Below are positions 27,093-36,877 of a DNA stretch of 64,000 bases, in pieces. The notes beneath the pieces are model-generated. The model ran no database searches, was not told the origin of the DNA, and saw only the letters and a list, made by a program, of their open reading frames with translations. A program made the position numbers and the translations under genes. Position 1 is the stretch's first letter. Each line of letters starts with the position of its first letter. The DNA is from CAVSRC01 sp963781775 (GTDB lineage: Bacteria > Pseudomonadota > Alphaproteobacteria > Rhizobiales > Kaistiaceae): assembly GCA_963781775.1 (NCBI GenBank), contig CAWAHE010000022.1, positions 1-64,000 of the forward strand, read 5' to 3'.

Positions 27093-28022
27093 TCAAGACG
27101 CGGTGAGCTTGTCCACCTCGGCCATCTCCGCCGGTGTCAGCTTCCAGGCGACCGACTTGGCGTTCGCCTCCACCTGCTCGACCCTGGTGGCGCCGGCGAT
27201 GATCGACGAAACCATCGGCTTGCAGGCGAGCCAGCTCATCGCGAGTTCGAGCAGGGTGTGGCCGTGCAATTCGGCAAACTTGTGGAGCGCTTCGATCGTT
27301 TCCCAGTGCGGGTCGAGGAAGCGGGCGGAGCCGCCGCTGTGGCGGGAGCCTTCGGGCAGCGCGGCGCCTTTGCGGTACTTGCCGGAGAGCGAGCCGCCGG
27401 CGAGCGGAAAGTAGGGCACCAGGCCGAGGCCCAGCTTCTTCATTGCCGGGAACAGGCTCGCCTCGTGGACGCGATGGACAAGGCTGTATTCGTCCTGGCA
27501 GGCGATGAAGCCTGCCATGCCGATCGTCTTGGCGGCGCCCGCCGCCTCGTTGAGCTGCTCGGCCGAGAAGTTCGATGCCGCGACGTGGCGAACTTTGCCG
27601 GACTTGATCAGCTCCTCAAGCGCGCGCAGCGTTTCCTCGATCGGCGTGGTCGGATCGGGACGGTGCATCCACAAGAGGTCGATCCAGTCGGTCTTCAAGC
27701 GCTTGAGGCTCGCCTCGACGGCGGAAAGCACGTAGGCGCGGCTGCCGCGATGCTCCTCGCTCGAACCAGCCATGGCGCTGCCGAACTTGGTGGCGAGCGT
27801 GCACTCCTTGCGCCGGTCGCCCAACACCTGGCCGATGATCGTCTCCGAGCCGCCGCTGTTACCGTAGATATCGGCCGTGTCGAAATGGGTGACGCCGACG
27901 TCGAGCGCCTTGTGGATGACCGGGCGCGCGGCCTCGACATCCATGCGTCCGCCGAAATTGTTGGTGCCGAGACCAACGAGCGACACTTCAAGGGCCGACG
28001 GCCCGAGCTTGCGGGTTTCCAT
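27093..28022 (-). CDS. Aldo/keto reductase
   Basis: A 309-residue NADPH-dependent oxidoreductase of the aldo/keto reductase superfamily. It has the N-terminal 'LGPSALEVSLVGLGTNNFGG' strand, the catalytic Asp/Tyr region HFDTADIYGNSGGSE, the Lys region LATKFG, and the C-terminal cofactor segment SSIIAGATRVEQVEAN. It probably reduces or oxidises a sugar or aldehyde. It is the last gene on the strand of the ribose-type ABC operon, so it may act on the imported compound, but an eroded gap of about 150 bases separates it from that operon. Confidence 0.85.
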   Translation of the reverse strand: METRKLGPSALEVSLVGLGTNNFGGRMDVEAARPVIHKALDVGVTHFDTADIYGNSGGSETIIGQVLGDRRKECTLATKFGSAMAGSSEEHRGSRAYVLSAVEASLKRLKTDWIDLLWMHRPDPTTPIEETLRALEELIKSGKVRHVAASNFSAEQLNEAAGAAKTIGMAGFIACQDEYSLVHRVHEASLFPAMKKLGLGLVPYFPLAGGSLSGKYRKGAALPEGSRHSGGSARFLDPHWETIEALHKFAELHGHTLLELAMSWLACKPMVSSIIAGATRVEQVEANAKSVAWKLTPAEMAEVDKLTAS

Positions 28023-28070
28023 GACGTGTATTCCTTTGGCGTTTCTTCGCGGGCGGGACCGGTCGCGGGC

Positions 28071-28127
28071 TCAGCCCTTGACGGCACCCATCAGAATGCC
28101 GCGTGCGACGGATTTCCGCAACGCCAT
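28071..28127 (-). pseudogene. C-terminal remnant of a CUT1-type sugar ABC permease
   Basis: Eighteen codons on the minus strand read MALRKSVARGILMGAVKG followed by TGA. This matches the conserved C-terminal tail of MalG/UgpE-type permeases (typically ...RGL..GAVKG). No transmembrane part precedes it; the sequence runs directly into the ribose-type permease gene region. I read it as the scar of a lost CUT1 transporter. The match is short and from memory. Confidence 0.4.
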
Positions 28128-28172
28128 TGCGATTGTGGGGCTCGCCGATCGAAATCGCGCGGCCGCGCCGCG

Positions 28173-29144
28173 CTACAACCGCTTCCGCCGCAGCCCGTCG
28201 AAATAGACGATGACGATGATAAGGCCGCCGGTGACGATGCGCTGCCAGAACGAGTTGACGTTGAGCAGGTTAGCGCCGTTGTTGATGGTCGCCAGAATGA
28301 AGGCTCCGATCAGCGGCCCGTGGACGGAGCCGACGGCGCCGAACAGCGAACTGCCGCCGATCACGGTCGAGGCGATCGCCTGAAGTTCCCAGCCTTCGGC
28401 CTGAGTCGCATTGCCGATGCCGATGCGGGTGGCGAGCAGCACGCCAACAAACGCCGCGAAAACCGCCGACAGCATGTAGGCAAGATAGATGATGCCGTTC
28501 ACCCGGACGCCGGACAGGCGCGCCAATTCCGGATTGGAGCCAACCGCGAACAGATAGCGGCCCCAGCGGGTGTGGGACAGGAAGATGTATGACGGGATCG
28601 CCACCAGGATCACCATCCAGAACAGGCTCGGAATGCCCAGAAAATCCAGCGTGGCGAAATTGGTGAAGGTGTTGTTGGTGATGGCGATGGTGGCGCCGTT
28701 GGTCATCAACAGGCCGATGCCGCGCAGCGACGTCAGCGTCGCTAGGGTGATGATGAAGGGCGGCAAGCCCATTTTGGTGATGCCGAAACCGTGGAAGGCG
28801 CCGATGGCAAGCCCGACCAGGAGCGTGAGGACGATCGCCAGCCACAGCGACATGCCCGATTGAATCAGCATGGCCACCACGACGGTGGTAAAACCGGCAA
28901 CGGCGCCGACGCTGAGGTCGATGCCCGCCGTGATGATCACGAAGGTTTCGCCGAGCGCCAGGATGGCAATCATCGAGCCTTGCCGCAGCAGGTTGGGGAT
29001 GTTGCGCTCGGTGAGAAAGTTCGGCGTGGCGACCGCCAGGATCGCCCAGAGGAGAACCAGGAGTCCAATGAGCGTCAGCGCGAGAAGGAAAGTGTAGTCG
29101 CGCCCCCCGCGCGGCGCCGCCGATGTGTCGGCAGTACTTGTCAT
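28173..29144 (-). CDS. Ribose/xylose-type ABC transporter permease
   Basis: A 323-residue inner-membrane protein of the RbsC (CUT2) family with about ten hydrophobic segments. Typical stretches are LGETFVIITAGIDLSVGAV, GLGITKM-like GFGITKMGLPPFIITLATL, and IASTVIGGSSLFGAVGSVHGPLIGAFIL. It forms the channel with the RbsA-type ATPase encoded 12 bases upstream. GAGGAGGAA precedes the ATG. The substrate is probably a monosaccharide or related polyol. Confidence 0.9.
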   Translation of the reverse strand: MTSTADTSAAPRGGRDYTFLLALTLIGLLVLLWAILAVATPNFLTERNIPNLLRQGSMIAILALGETFVIITAGIDLSVGAVAGFTTVVVAMLIQSGMSLWLAIVLTLLVGLAIGAFHGFGITKMGLPPFIITLATLTSLRGIGLLMTNGATIAITNNTFTNFATLDFLGIPSLFWMVILVAIPSYIFLSHTRWGRYLFAVGSNPELARLSGVRVNGIIYLAYMLSAVFAAFVGVLLATRIGIGNATQAEGWELQAIASTVIGGSSLFGAVGSVHGPLIGAFILATINNGANLLNVNSFWQRIVTGGLIIVIVYFDGLRRKRL

Positions 29145-29156
29145 TTCCGTTCCTCC

Positions 29157-30692
<1,536 letters not shown>

Positions 30693-30779
30693 GTTTTCCC
30701 CCTGTCCTCCCAGGGCACAGTAGACGCCGGCGCCGCGCCCCGTCAAAGCGAGGGGACGCGACGCCGGTGCTGTTGGCTG

Positions 30780-31784
30780 CTACTTGCAGTCGAGCTTCGG
30801 GTGAATGAGCGCGGCGATCTTGGGCTCGTTCTCATTCGCCTTGGTCACCAGGTTGGCGCCGGTGTCGACGAAGGCTTCCACCTTCTCGCCCTTGGAGGCG
30901 GCAAGAGCCGTCTTCACGCCGTCGTAGCCCATGCGGTAGGGGTCCTGGACCAGGAGAGCGGCGATCGTGCCGTCATCGAGGAAACCAAGGGTCTTGTCGT
31001 CGCTGTCGAAACCGACGAGCGCGACCTTGTCGGCCGCCTTGTTCTCCGCAATCGCCTGGCCCGCGCCCTGCGCCATGATCAGGTTGTCGGCGAAGATGCC
31101 GACGAGGTTCGGGTTGGCGGTCAGGAGGTCGGTGGTGATGTTCAGCCCGGTGGTGGCCTGACCATCGGCGACCTTGGTAGCGACCAGCTTGAGGTCGGGA
31201 TACTTGGCCGCGATCTGCTCGGTGAAGCCCTTGTCGCGGGCGGTGAGCGAGCCAACGCCCGGCAGCGAGTTGATCAACGCGATGTCGCCCTTGGCGGCGC
31301 CGGTCTTGGCCTTGATGGCGGCGGCGAGGCCGTCGGCCGCGATCCTGCCGCCCGCTTCGTTATCGGTGGTCAGGAACGAGGTGAAAGCCTTGGAATCGGC
31401 GGACGAGTCGATGCCGATGATCGGCACGGACTTGGCGGCTTCGTCGATCGGAGCGCCGAGCGCCTTGAACTCGGTCGGTGAAATGACGATGGCCGCCGGC
31501 TTGCCGGCCACTGCATTCTCGAGGATCGAGATCTGGCCGTTGATGTCGGACTCCGACTGGGCGCCCAATTGCGGCACGTCGACCTTGAGATCCTTGCCGG
31601 CCTGGCAGGCGCCGGACAGCACGATCTGCCAATAGAAGGACGTGGTGTCCTTCACGATGACCGGGATGGTCGTCGCCGCGAAAGCCTGGGTGGCGAGGGC
31701 GATGCTGGTGGTGGTGAAAAGCGCGGCAGCGGTGATGCGGCCGAGGACCCGGCGGTTGATACCAAGTTTGGATGCGTATGACAT
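30780..31784 (-). CDS. Ribose-type ABC transporter substrate-binding protein
   Basis: A 334-residue periplasmic sugar-binding protein (peripla_BP_4 fold). The signal peptide ends near ATQAFA (residues 31-36). Characteristic stretches are QISILENAVAGKPAAIVISPTE, IPIIGIDSS-like VPIIGIDSSAD, and KVALVGFDSDDKTLGFL. It delivers the substrate to the RbsA/RbsC pair. GGGAG lies upstream of the ATG at 31784. A palindromic GC hairpin (31823-31841) sits in its 5' leader. Ligand not predictable; the nearby RbsD/FucU mutarotase gene suggests an aldose. Confidence 0.9.
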   Translation of the reverse strand: MSYASKLGINRRVLGRITAAALFTTTSIALATQAFAATTIPVIVKDTTSFYWQIVLSGACQAGKDLKVDVPQLGAQSESDINGQISILENAVAGKPAAIVISPTEFKALGAPIDEAAKSVPIIGIDSSADSKAFTSFLTTDNEAGGRIAADGLAAAIKAKTGAAKGDIALINSLPGVGSLTARDKGFTEQIAAKYPDLKLVATKVADGQATTGLNITTDLLTANPNLVGIFADNLIMAQGAGQAIAENKAADKVALVGFDSDDKTLGFLDDGTIAALLVQDPYRMGYDGVKTALAASKGEKVEAFVDTGANLVTKANENEPKIAALIHPKLDCK

Positions 31785-31960
31785 TGAGCGATTCTCCCTT
31801 GACGCTGTTACCGTGGATGGTTGGGGCGGCGCCGCCACCCCACGTTGGATGATTTCTGACTCTCCTGAGGCAAGCGTTGGGCTTGCCGGCTGTTTGCCTT
31901 GCTTTGTCCTCCCTTCCGGCCGTCATTACGGCCCACTCTCTGGTCCCGACCGCTGCCGCC

Positions 31961-32671
31961 TTACGGTGTGAACAAATCGGGCTGCTCGTCCGCGTACTTG
32001 CGGACCTCCGCAAGAACCATGTCGAGATGCTTGCCCATTGCCTTCGCCGCCTCGTCAGCGTCGCGATCGGCCAGTGCGGCGTAGATTTCGCGATGCTCGC
32101 GGAACGTTTCCGGCGTACGCCGTGTCGGCAGCAGCAGTTGCCGCGCCCTTTCGAGCTGGGCGCGCGAGGACTGCACCGTTTCGGCCAGCCGCTGCATGCC
32201 CAACCGCTCGAAAAGCATCGCGTGAAAGCGGACATCGAGCAAATAAAACTCGGTCACGTCGTGCGCCTTCACCGCGACCGCCTGATAGTCGAGATTGCGG
32301 TCGAGGCGTTTGAGCGTCGCGTCATCGATGCCCGGCGCGATCGCGGCGACGGCGGCCACCTCGAGCGCGCGGCGAACGAAGCCGGCCTCGGCGACATCGT
32401 CGAGGCTGATGCGGGCGACGAAGGTCCCCTTCTGCGGTTGCACATCGACGAGACCCTCCTCGCCAAGTCGGGCGACGGCCTCCGCCACCGGTTGGCGGGA
32501 AACGCCAAGCCGGAGACAAATTTCCTGTTTGTCGATGCGTGCCCCGGGCTTGAGCGCCAAGCCGACGATGGCGTTGCGAAGGTCGTCGTAGACCAGCACT
32601 GACTTGGCGAGCCCCCGCCGCGGAATCGCGGGATTTGCGGCGCTGAACGACGTCGAGGGCGTAGCTAGCAT
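31961..32671 (-). CDS. GntR-family transcriptional regulator (FCD subfamily)
   Basis: A 236-residue regulator. The N-terminal winged helix (IDKQEICLRLGVSRQPVAEAVARLGEEGLV) is followed by an all-helical FCD effector domain with the metal-binding histidine pattern (FHAMLFERL ... REHREIYAAL ... MGKHLDMVL). It lies between the ABC operon and the divergent RbsD/FucU gene and probably controls both in response to a sugar acid or sugar. A 22-bp near-palindrome overlaps its start codon, suggesting autoregulation. Confidence 0.88.
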   Translation of the reverse strand: MLATPSTSFSAANPAIPRRGLAKSVLVYDDLRNAIVGLALKPGARIDKQEICLRLGVSRQPVAEAVARLGEEGLVDVQPQKGTFVARISLDDVAEAGFVRRALEVAAVAAIAPGIDDATLKRLDRNLDYQAVAVKAHDVTEFYLLDVRFHAMLFERLGMQRLAETVQSSRAQLERARQLLLPTRRTPETFREHREIYAALADRDADEAAKAMGKHLDMVLAEVRKYADEQPDLFTP

Positions 32672-32689
32672 GCTGACATGTTAGCATGC
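32668..32689. promoter_or_regulatory. Palindromic operator at the GntR gene start
   Basis: GCATGCTGACATGTTAGCATGC is a 22-bp inverted repeat centred on ACATGT, with a mismatch in only one pair. It overlaps the GntR start codon and faces the RbsD/FucU gene about 130 bases away. It is a likely site for the GntR regulator itself. Confidence 0.55.
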
Positions 32690-32815
32690 GCCGACCCGGA
32701 TGCAATCGTCGGCGTGGGGCGGGCGTCGGCGTGGGGCGGGCTCGCGCCGTGTGCGATTGACCGGCGGTCCGCTTGCACCGATCATCCGCCACGATTGGGG
32801 AGGCAGGGAAACATC

Positions 32816-33253
32816 ATGCTTTACGGGATTGATCCGATCCTCGGGCCGGATCTGCTGCATGCGCTGCGGGCCATGGGACACGGCGACGAAATCGTCATCG
32901 CCGACGCCAACTATCCCGCCGTCAGCAAGGCGCGGCGCCTGATCCGCCTCGACGGGCTCGATGCGGTGCGCGTCCTCGACGCCGTGCTGTCGCTGATGCC
33001 GCTCGACACCTATGTCGACAATGCGGCTTTCACGATGGAAGTCGTCGGCGACCCGAAGGCTGTTCCGGATGTCTGCCGCGAATTCGCCAAGGTGGTCCGC
33101 AAGCGCGCGAAGGGGCAAAAGATCGCAGCGCTCGAGCGCTACGCCTTCTACGAACGGGCGGAGGCCGCCTTCGCGACCATCGCCACCGGCGAACGGCGCC
33201 TCTACGGCAACATCATCCTGAAGAAAGGCGTCATCGCGCCGGGCAAGGGCTAG
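32816..33253 (+). CDS. RbsD/FucU-family sugar mutarotase
   Basis: A 145-residue protein of the RbsD/FucU fold, which interconverts anomers of sugars such as ribose or fucose. It has the early 'LGPDLLHALRAMGHGDEIVIADANYP' with the conserved His, and the C-terminal YAFYERAEAAFATIATGERRLYGNIILKKG typical of FucU. GGGAGGCAGGGA precedes the ATG at 32816. Its end overlaps the convergent dehydrogenase end by four bases. With the ABC transporter and dehydrogenases it forms a sugar catabolic module. Confidence 0.87.
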   Translation: MLYGIDPILGPDLLHALRAMGHGDEIVIADANYPAVSKARRLIRLDGLDAVRVLDAVLSLMPLDTYVDNAAFTMEVVGDPKAVPDVCREFAKVVRKRAKGQKIAALERYAFYERAEAAFATIATGERRLYGNIILKKGVIAPGKG

Positions 33254-34356
33254 GCGACGCCAGACGCGTCCATCGCCGTTAGCCGCGGCAGCTTGAGACC
33301 GGGCGCGATCTCAGCGGCGAGAGCAAGGATGCCGCCCATGCGGCGCGCCTTCTTGGACGCGTGGTTGTCGGCGATGTCGGCCAGCCGGTGATCGAGGAAG
33401 GGATTGGTGAAACGCTCGATGACGCTCTGCCGGTAGGCCGGCGCTTCGTCGATGCGGGCAGCCGCGAAGACCGGCAGCACTTCGTCATCGTAGAGCCTAT
33501 CGAGCCATGCGCGGACTTCCGGCTCGGCCAGCATCTCGCGCACCGTCTCGTCGGCGGGACGCTTCTCTGCCAGCCAGCGCTCGGCCAGCGCCGTATGGCC
33601 AAGGTTGAGGACGAAAAGCTTCAGCCGCTCGGTGACGCGGAGGTCGTCCACCATGCGGATCGCCTTGTGCCGGCACGGCGGCGCCAGCCGCGGCTGCTTT
33701 TCGATCGCCCACAGCGCGTAGGGCTCGGCGATGGCACCGGCCGGTTCGAGCGAGCCGGAAACGATGCGATCCACCAGGCTGTTCGCCCACACGCATTCGT
33801 CATTCAGCCAGCGCAGAAAATCCGAGGGCAAATGCGAGCGATCAGCGACCCCGGCGCATAGCCCACGCAGCACCGTGCCGTTGGAACTGATCAGCTCGCA
33901 CGGGAACACCGTCAGCGGCGCCGGGTTCCGCTGCCAGCGGGCGAACAGCAGCTTGGTGAGCTTGGCCGGAAACGACCCCGGCAGGCTGTCGCCGATGGTC
34001 TCGCCGTCGGGCATGCGATAGCCGCCATCGCCGGTGTTGGAGACGAGCGTCGTCGCCTCTTCAATGACGATACGCTCGACCTCCGCCCAGTCGGTCACCA
34101 CCGAGAGCCCGCGGGCGATACTCGTCACATATTCCGTGCGTTCGACTGGCCTGCCGTGCTCGATGCCGCGCACGACGATCGGGATCGGCGAGCCGTCAAA
34201 GCCCTTCAGGCGTCCGGCACGTTCGGCCGCGCCCGAGGTCTGCACCACCGCAATCGGACCAACATGCTGACCTTCGGCCCGCGCGTCGGAGACGAACAGG
34301 TCCACATGCGCCTGCAGGAAGCGGCTGGTGCCGAACTGGACGATGGGCGTGGCCAT
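33250..34356 (-). CDS. Mannitol dehydrogenase-family oxidoreductase (mannonate/tagaturonate reductase-like)
   Basis: A 368-residue NAD-dependent long-chain secondary alcohol dehydrogenase. The N-terminal ATPIVQFGTSRFLQAHVDLFV carries the Rossmann glycine and FLQAH motif. The catalytic region includes ELISSNG and the C-terminal KLFVLNLGHTALAERWL (Lys/Asn/His). The closest groups are tagaturonate/mannonate reductases. The ATG at 34356 lies two bases after the stop of the zinc dehydrogenase gene, so the two are co-translated; a frame extension to 34407 is unlikely. Probably oxidises or reduces a sugar acid in the same pathway. Confidence 0.8.
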   Translation of the reverse strand: MATPIVQFGTSRFLQAHVDLFVSDARAEGQHVGPIAVVQTSGAAERAGRLKGFDGSPIPIVVRGIEHGRPVERTEYVTSIARGLSVVTDWAEVERIVIEEATTLVSNTGDGGYRMPDGETIGDSLPGSFPAKLTKLLFARWQRNPAPLTVFPCELISSNGTVLRGLCAGVADRSHLPSDFLRWLNDECVWANSLVDRIVSGSLEPAGAIAEPYALWAIEKQPRLAPPCRHKAIRMVDDLRVTERLKLFVLNLGHTALAERWLAEKRPADETVREMLAEPEVRAWLDRLYDDEVLPVFAAARIDEAPAYRQSVIERFTNPFLDHRLADIADNHASKKARRMGGILALAAEIAPGLKLPRLTAMDASGVA

Positions 34357-34358
34357 GT

Positions 34359-35369
34359 CTAGAGCGTCAGGATCGCCTTGACCGGCGGCGTCGCGGAGGC
34401 GAGCCATGCCGGCATCGCCTCGGGAAGGTCGGCGAGCGCCGCGGTGTGGGTGTTGATGGCGTCCGTGGGCACGGTGCCATCGAGGATCGCCGAGACGACC
34501 CGGTCGAAGTCGGCCTTCAGCGCATTGCGTGAGGCGAGCAGATCGATTTCGCGCTTGTGCAGTTCGGGGTCGGGCAAGGTGAGATCGGCGTTGAGCACTC
34601 CGACATAGACCAGCATTCCGGCGTGCGCGACGTACGCGACCGAGGCTTCCATGGCGCGGGCGTTGCCGGTGGCGTCGAAAACGCAGTCGAAGAATTCGGC
34701 GGCCGTCCGACGACGCGCCTCATCGAGCGCACCGGGGCCGGCGAGAATTCTCTGGTCGAAGCCGAGCTGGTCGCGGGCAAAATCGAGCCGACCCTCCGAC
34801 ACGTCCATGACGGTGACGTCGGCTCCGGTGGCGCGGGCGAAAATCGCCGTGCCGACACCGATTGGTCCCATGCCGACGACTAACGCGCGATCGCCCGCCC
34901 CGATGCGGGAACGGCGCACGGCGTGAGCGCCGATCGCCAGGAACTCGACCATCGCGGCGTCGCGCGTGCCGAGGTTGCCCGCGGGATAGAGGTTGCCCTC
35001 CGGCAGCACGATGCGTTCGCACATGCCGCCATCGATATGCACGCCGAGACACTGGAGGGTCATGCAGCAATTGAAGCGTCCCTTGCGGCAGGCGATGCAC
35101 TTGCCGCAGGTCAGGTACGGGTTGACCACCACCGGCGTGCCGGGCGGCAGGCGCTCATTGCCCGAGCCTTCGGCGACCACGGCCGACAACTCGTGGCCCA
35201 TGATGCGCGGGTACTGAAGATAAGGGTGGGTGCCCTCGAAGATGTGAAAGTCGGTGCCACAAACGCCGATCGAACGGATGTCGATGGCGATCCATCCGTC
35301 GCGCGCCGCCGGCAGGGCCACGTCGCGGCGCTCCAGGCGCCCTGGTTCGACACAGACGATCGCCTGCAT
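34359..35369 (-). CDS. Zinc-dependent alcohol dehydrogenase (L-galactonate/threonine dehydrogenase type)
   Basis: A 336-residue MDR-superfamily enzyme. Catalytic zinc residues lie in IGVCGTDFHIFEG (Cys37 region) and GHE. The structural zinc cysteines are CGKCIACRKGRFNCC. The NAD-binding motif is GMGPIGVGTA. Close homologues act on L-galactonate, L-idonate or threonine-like polyols. It is the first gene of a two-gene minus-strand operon with the mannonate-type dehydrogenase. Substrate undetermined; the local transporter and mutarotase suggest an aldonic acid or polyol. Confidence 0.85.
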   Translation of the reverse strand: MQAIVCVEPGRLERRDVALPAARDGWIAIDIRSIGVCGTDFHIFEGTHPYLQYPRIMGHELSAVVAEGSGNERLPPGTPVVVNPYLTCGKCIACRKGRFNCCMTLQCLGVHIDGGMCERIVLPEGNLYPAGNLGTRDAAMVEFLAIGAHAVRRSRIGAGDRALVVGMGPIGVGTAIFARATGADVTVMDVSEGRLDFARDQLGFDQRILAGPGALDEARRRTAAEFFDCVFDATGNARAMEASVAYVAHAGMLVYVGVLNADLTLPDPELHKREIDLLASRNALKADFDRVVSAILDGTVPTDAINTHTAALADLPEAMPAWLASATPPVKAILTL

Positions 35370-35484
35370 GCGGCCTTCCCTCCCCTGACGGCGTGACCCG
35401 CCGCGCCGCCATGCCTATACCGCCAATTTGGCTGGCGAGAAAATGCGCTGGGGTCGCAGCCGGAAAGTTGGCGACGATGTCCGG

Positions 35485-35526
35485 TTGACAGGCCCCGCTC
35501 GCTCATCGCATAACCATTTGGTTATG
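35485..35526 (+). promoter_or_regulatory. Promoter and overlapping ArsR-type operator
   Basis: TTGACA (35485-35490) and CATAAC (35509-35514), 18 bases apart, form a good sigma-70 promoter. The -10 lies inside an 18-base inverted repeat, CATAACCA-tt-TGGTTATG (35509-35526), and a third GGTTATG half-site follows at 35536-35542. This is the expected place for autorepression by the ArsR-family protein encoded directly downstream. Confidence 0.6.
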
Positions 35527-35547
35527 AAACTGATCGGTTATGATACG

Positions 35548-35913
35548 ATGCCAGCCACCACCCAGCTCGACGCCACCTTCGCCGCCCTCGCCGACCCGAC
35601 CCGCAGGGCGATCCTCGCACGGCTCGCGACGGGCGAAGCCTCTGTTACGGAACTTGCCAGGCCTTTCGCCATGAGCCAGCCGGCAATCTCCAAGCACCTC
35701 AAGGTTCTGGAACGCGCGGGCCTCATCTCGCGCGGCCGTGACGCGCAGCGGCGGCCGTGCCGCATCGAGGCCCGGCCGCTCGCCGACGCCAACGGCTGGC
35801 TGGAAAACTATCGCGTCATCTGGGAGGCCAATTTCCAGCGCCTCGATGCCGTGCTCGACGCGTTGAAGGCGAAGAAGGCGCGGAGCGCCAAGTCAAAGAG
35901 GAGAGTCCAATGA
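35548..35913 (+). CDS. ArsR-family transcriptional regulator
   Basis: A 121-residue winged-helix regulator of the SRPBCC-associated ArsR group: LDATFAALADPTRRAILARLATGEASVTELARPFAMSQPAISKHLKVLERAGLI. It lacks the metal-binding cysteine box of true ArsR. I prefer the ATG at 35548; an in-frame ATG at 35524 sits inside the operator palindrome and would be almost leaderless. Its stop overlaps the next start (ATGA). The operon with the VOC and SRPBCC genes is a common small module whose function is poorly known. Confidence 0.85.
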   Translation: MPATTQLDATFAALADPTRRAILARLATGEASVTELARPFAMSQPAISKHLKVLERAGLISRGRDAQRRPCRIEARPLADANGWLENYRVIWEANFQRLDAVLDALKAKKARSAKSKRRVQ

Positions 35914-36392
35914 AACCGATCACGCCTTGCCTTTGGTTCGACGGCCAGGCCGAAGACGCCGCCCGCCTGTACGTTTCGCTGTTCGAGGATTCCGGCATCG
36001 ATTCCGTCTCGCGCTACGGCAAGGAGGGCAAGGAGGTCCACGGTCAACCGGAGGGATCGGCGATGACGGTTTCCTTCCGTCTGCGCGGGCAGGAGTTCCT
36101 GGCCCTCAACGGCGGGCCGCAGTACACGTTCAGCGAGGCGGTTTCATTCCAGATCTTTTGCGAGACGCAGGCCGAGATCGACCGGCTGTGGAGCAAGCTC
36201 GGCGACGGCGGCGAACCGGGTCGCTGCGGCTGGCTCAAGGACAAGTTTGGCCTGTCCTGGCAGGTTATTCCGACGGTGCTCGGCAAGCTGTTGCAGGATC
36301 CTGACAAGGCGAAGGCCGGCCGGGCGACGAACGCGATGCTCAAGATGGGCAAGCTCGACATTGCCGAACTGCAACGCGCCCACGCAGGGTGA
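35910..36392 (+). CDS. VOC/PhnB-like fold protein (3-demethylubiquinone methyltransferase domain)
   Basis: A 160-residue protein of the vicinal-oxygen-chelate fold. It has KPITPCLWFDGQAEDAARLYVSLFEDS, FLALNGGPQYTFSEAVSF, and the C-terminal LSWQVIPTVLGKLLQDPD typical of the misnamed 3-demethylubiquinone-9 methyltransferase domain. It is not a real methyltransferase: there is no SAM motif. The role is unknown, possibly binding a small hydrophobic ligand. It is coupled on both sides (ATGA with the ArsR stop; its own stop overlaps the next start). Confidence 0.85.
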   Translation: MKPITPCLWFDGQAEDAARLYVSLFEDSGIDSVSRYGKEGKEVHGQPEGSAMTVSFRLRGQEFLALNGGPQYTFSEAVSFQIFCETQAEIDRLWSKLGDGGEPGRCGWLKDKFGLSWQVIPTVLGKLLQDPDKAKAGRATNAMLKMGKLDIAELQRAHAG

Positions 36393-36877
36393 TGACGATG
36401 CCTGAAGCGCTGAACGTGACGACACCATCCGATCGCGAGGTCGTGATCACCCGCGACTTCGACGCGCCGCGCGACCTGGTCTTCGAGGCGTGGACCACGC
36501 CGGAACTGGTCAGCCGCTGGCTGCTCGGCCCGCCCGACTGGACGATGCCGGTCTGCGAGATCGATGCGCGCGTCGGCGGTCGCTATCGCTACGTGTGGCG
36601 GCACCCGGACGGGCGCGAACTCAAGATGGGCGGTGTCTATCGCGAGGTCGTTCCGCCGGAACGGCTGGTGAGCACGGAACGCTTCGACGATCCCGTCATG
36701 GGCGGCGACGCGCAAGTCACGATGCTGCTCACTGAATCCGGCGGCCGCACGACGATGACGATGACCGTCCTCTACGCATCGCGGGAGATACGGGACGGAG
36801 CGGTCGCGACCGGCATGACGGACGGCATGGAACAGAGTTTCGTCAGGCTCGACGCGATTCTGGCGACGTCGGACTAG
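36392..36877 (+). CDS. SRPBCC (AHSA1-type) domain protein
   Basis: A 161-residue START/AHSA1-fold protein: ITRDFDAPRDLVFEAWTTPELVSRWLLGP at the N-terminus and LYASREIRDGAVATGMTDGMEQSFVRLDAIL at the end are classical. The fold binds hydrophobic ligands in a helix-grip cavity. GTG at 36389, ATG at 36392 and ATG at 36398 are all possible starts; I give 36392. It is third in the ArsR-VOC-SRPBCC operon and overlaps the convergent acyltransferase end by four bases. Confidence 0.85.
   Translation: MTMPEALNVTTPSDREVVITRDFDAPRDLVFEAWTTPELVSRWLLGPPDWTMPVCEIDARVGGRYRYVWRHPDGRELKMGGVYREVVPPERLVSTERFDDPVMGGDAQVTMLLTESGGRTTMTMTVLYASREIRDGAVATGMTDGMEQSFVRLDAILATSD

Noticed and set aside
31823..31841. GC palindrome in the leader of the ABC binding-protein gene
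   Set aside because: A short hairpin with a bulge that could be a chance feature of GC-rich DNA; not enough to call a riboswitch or operator.
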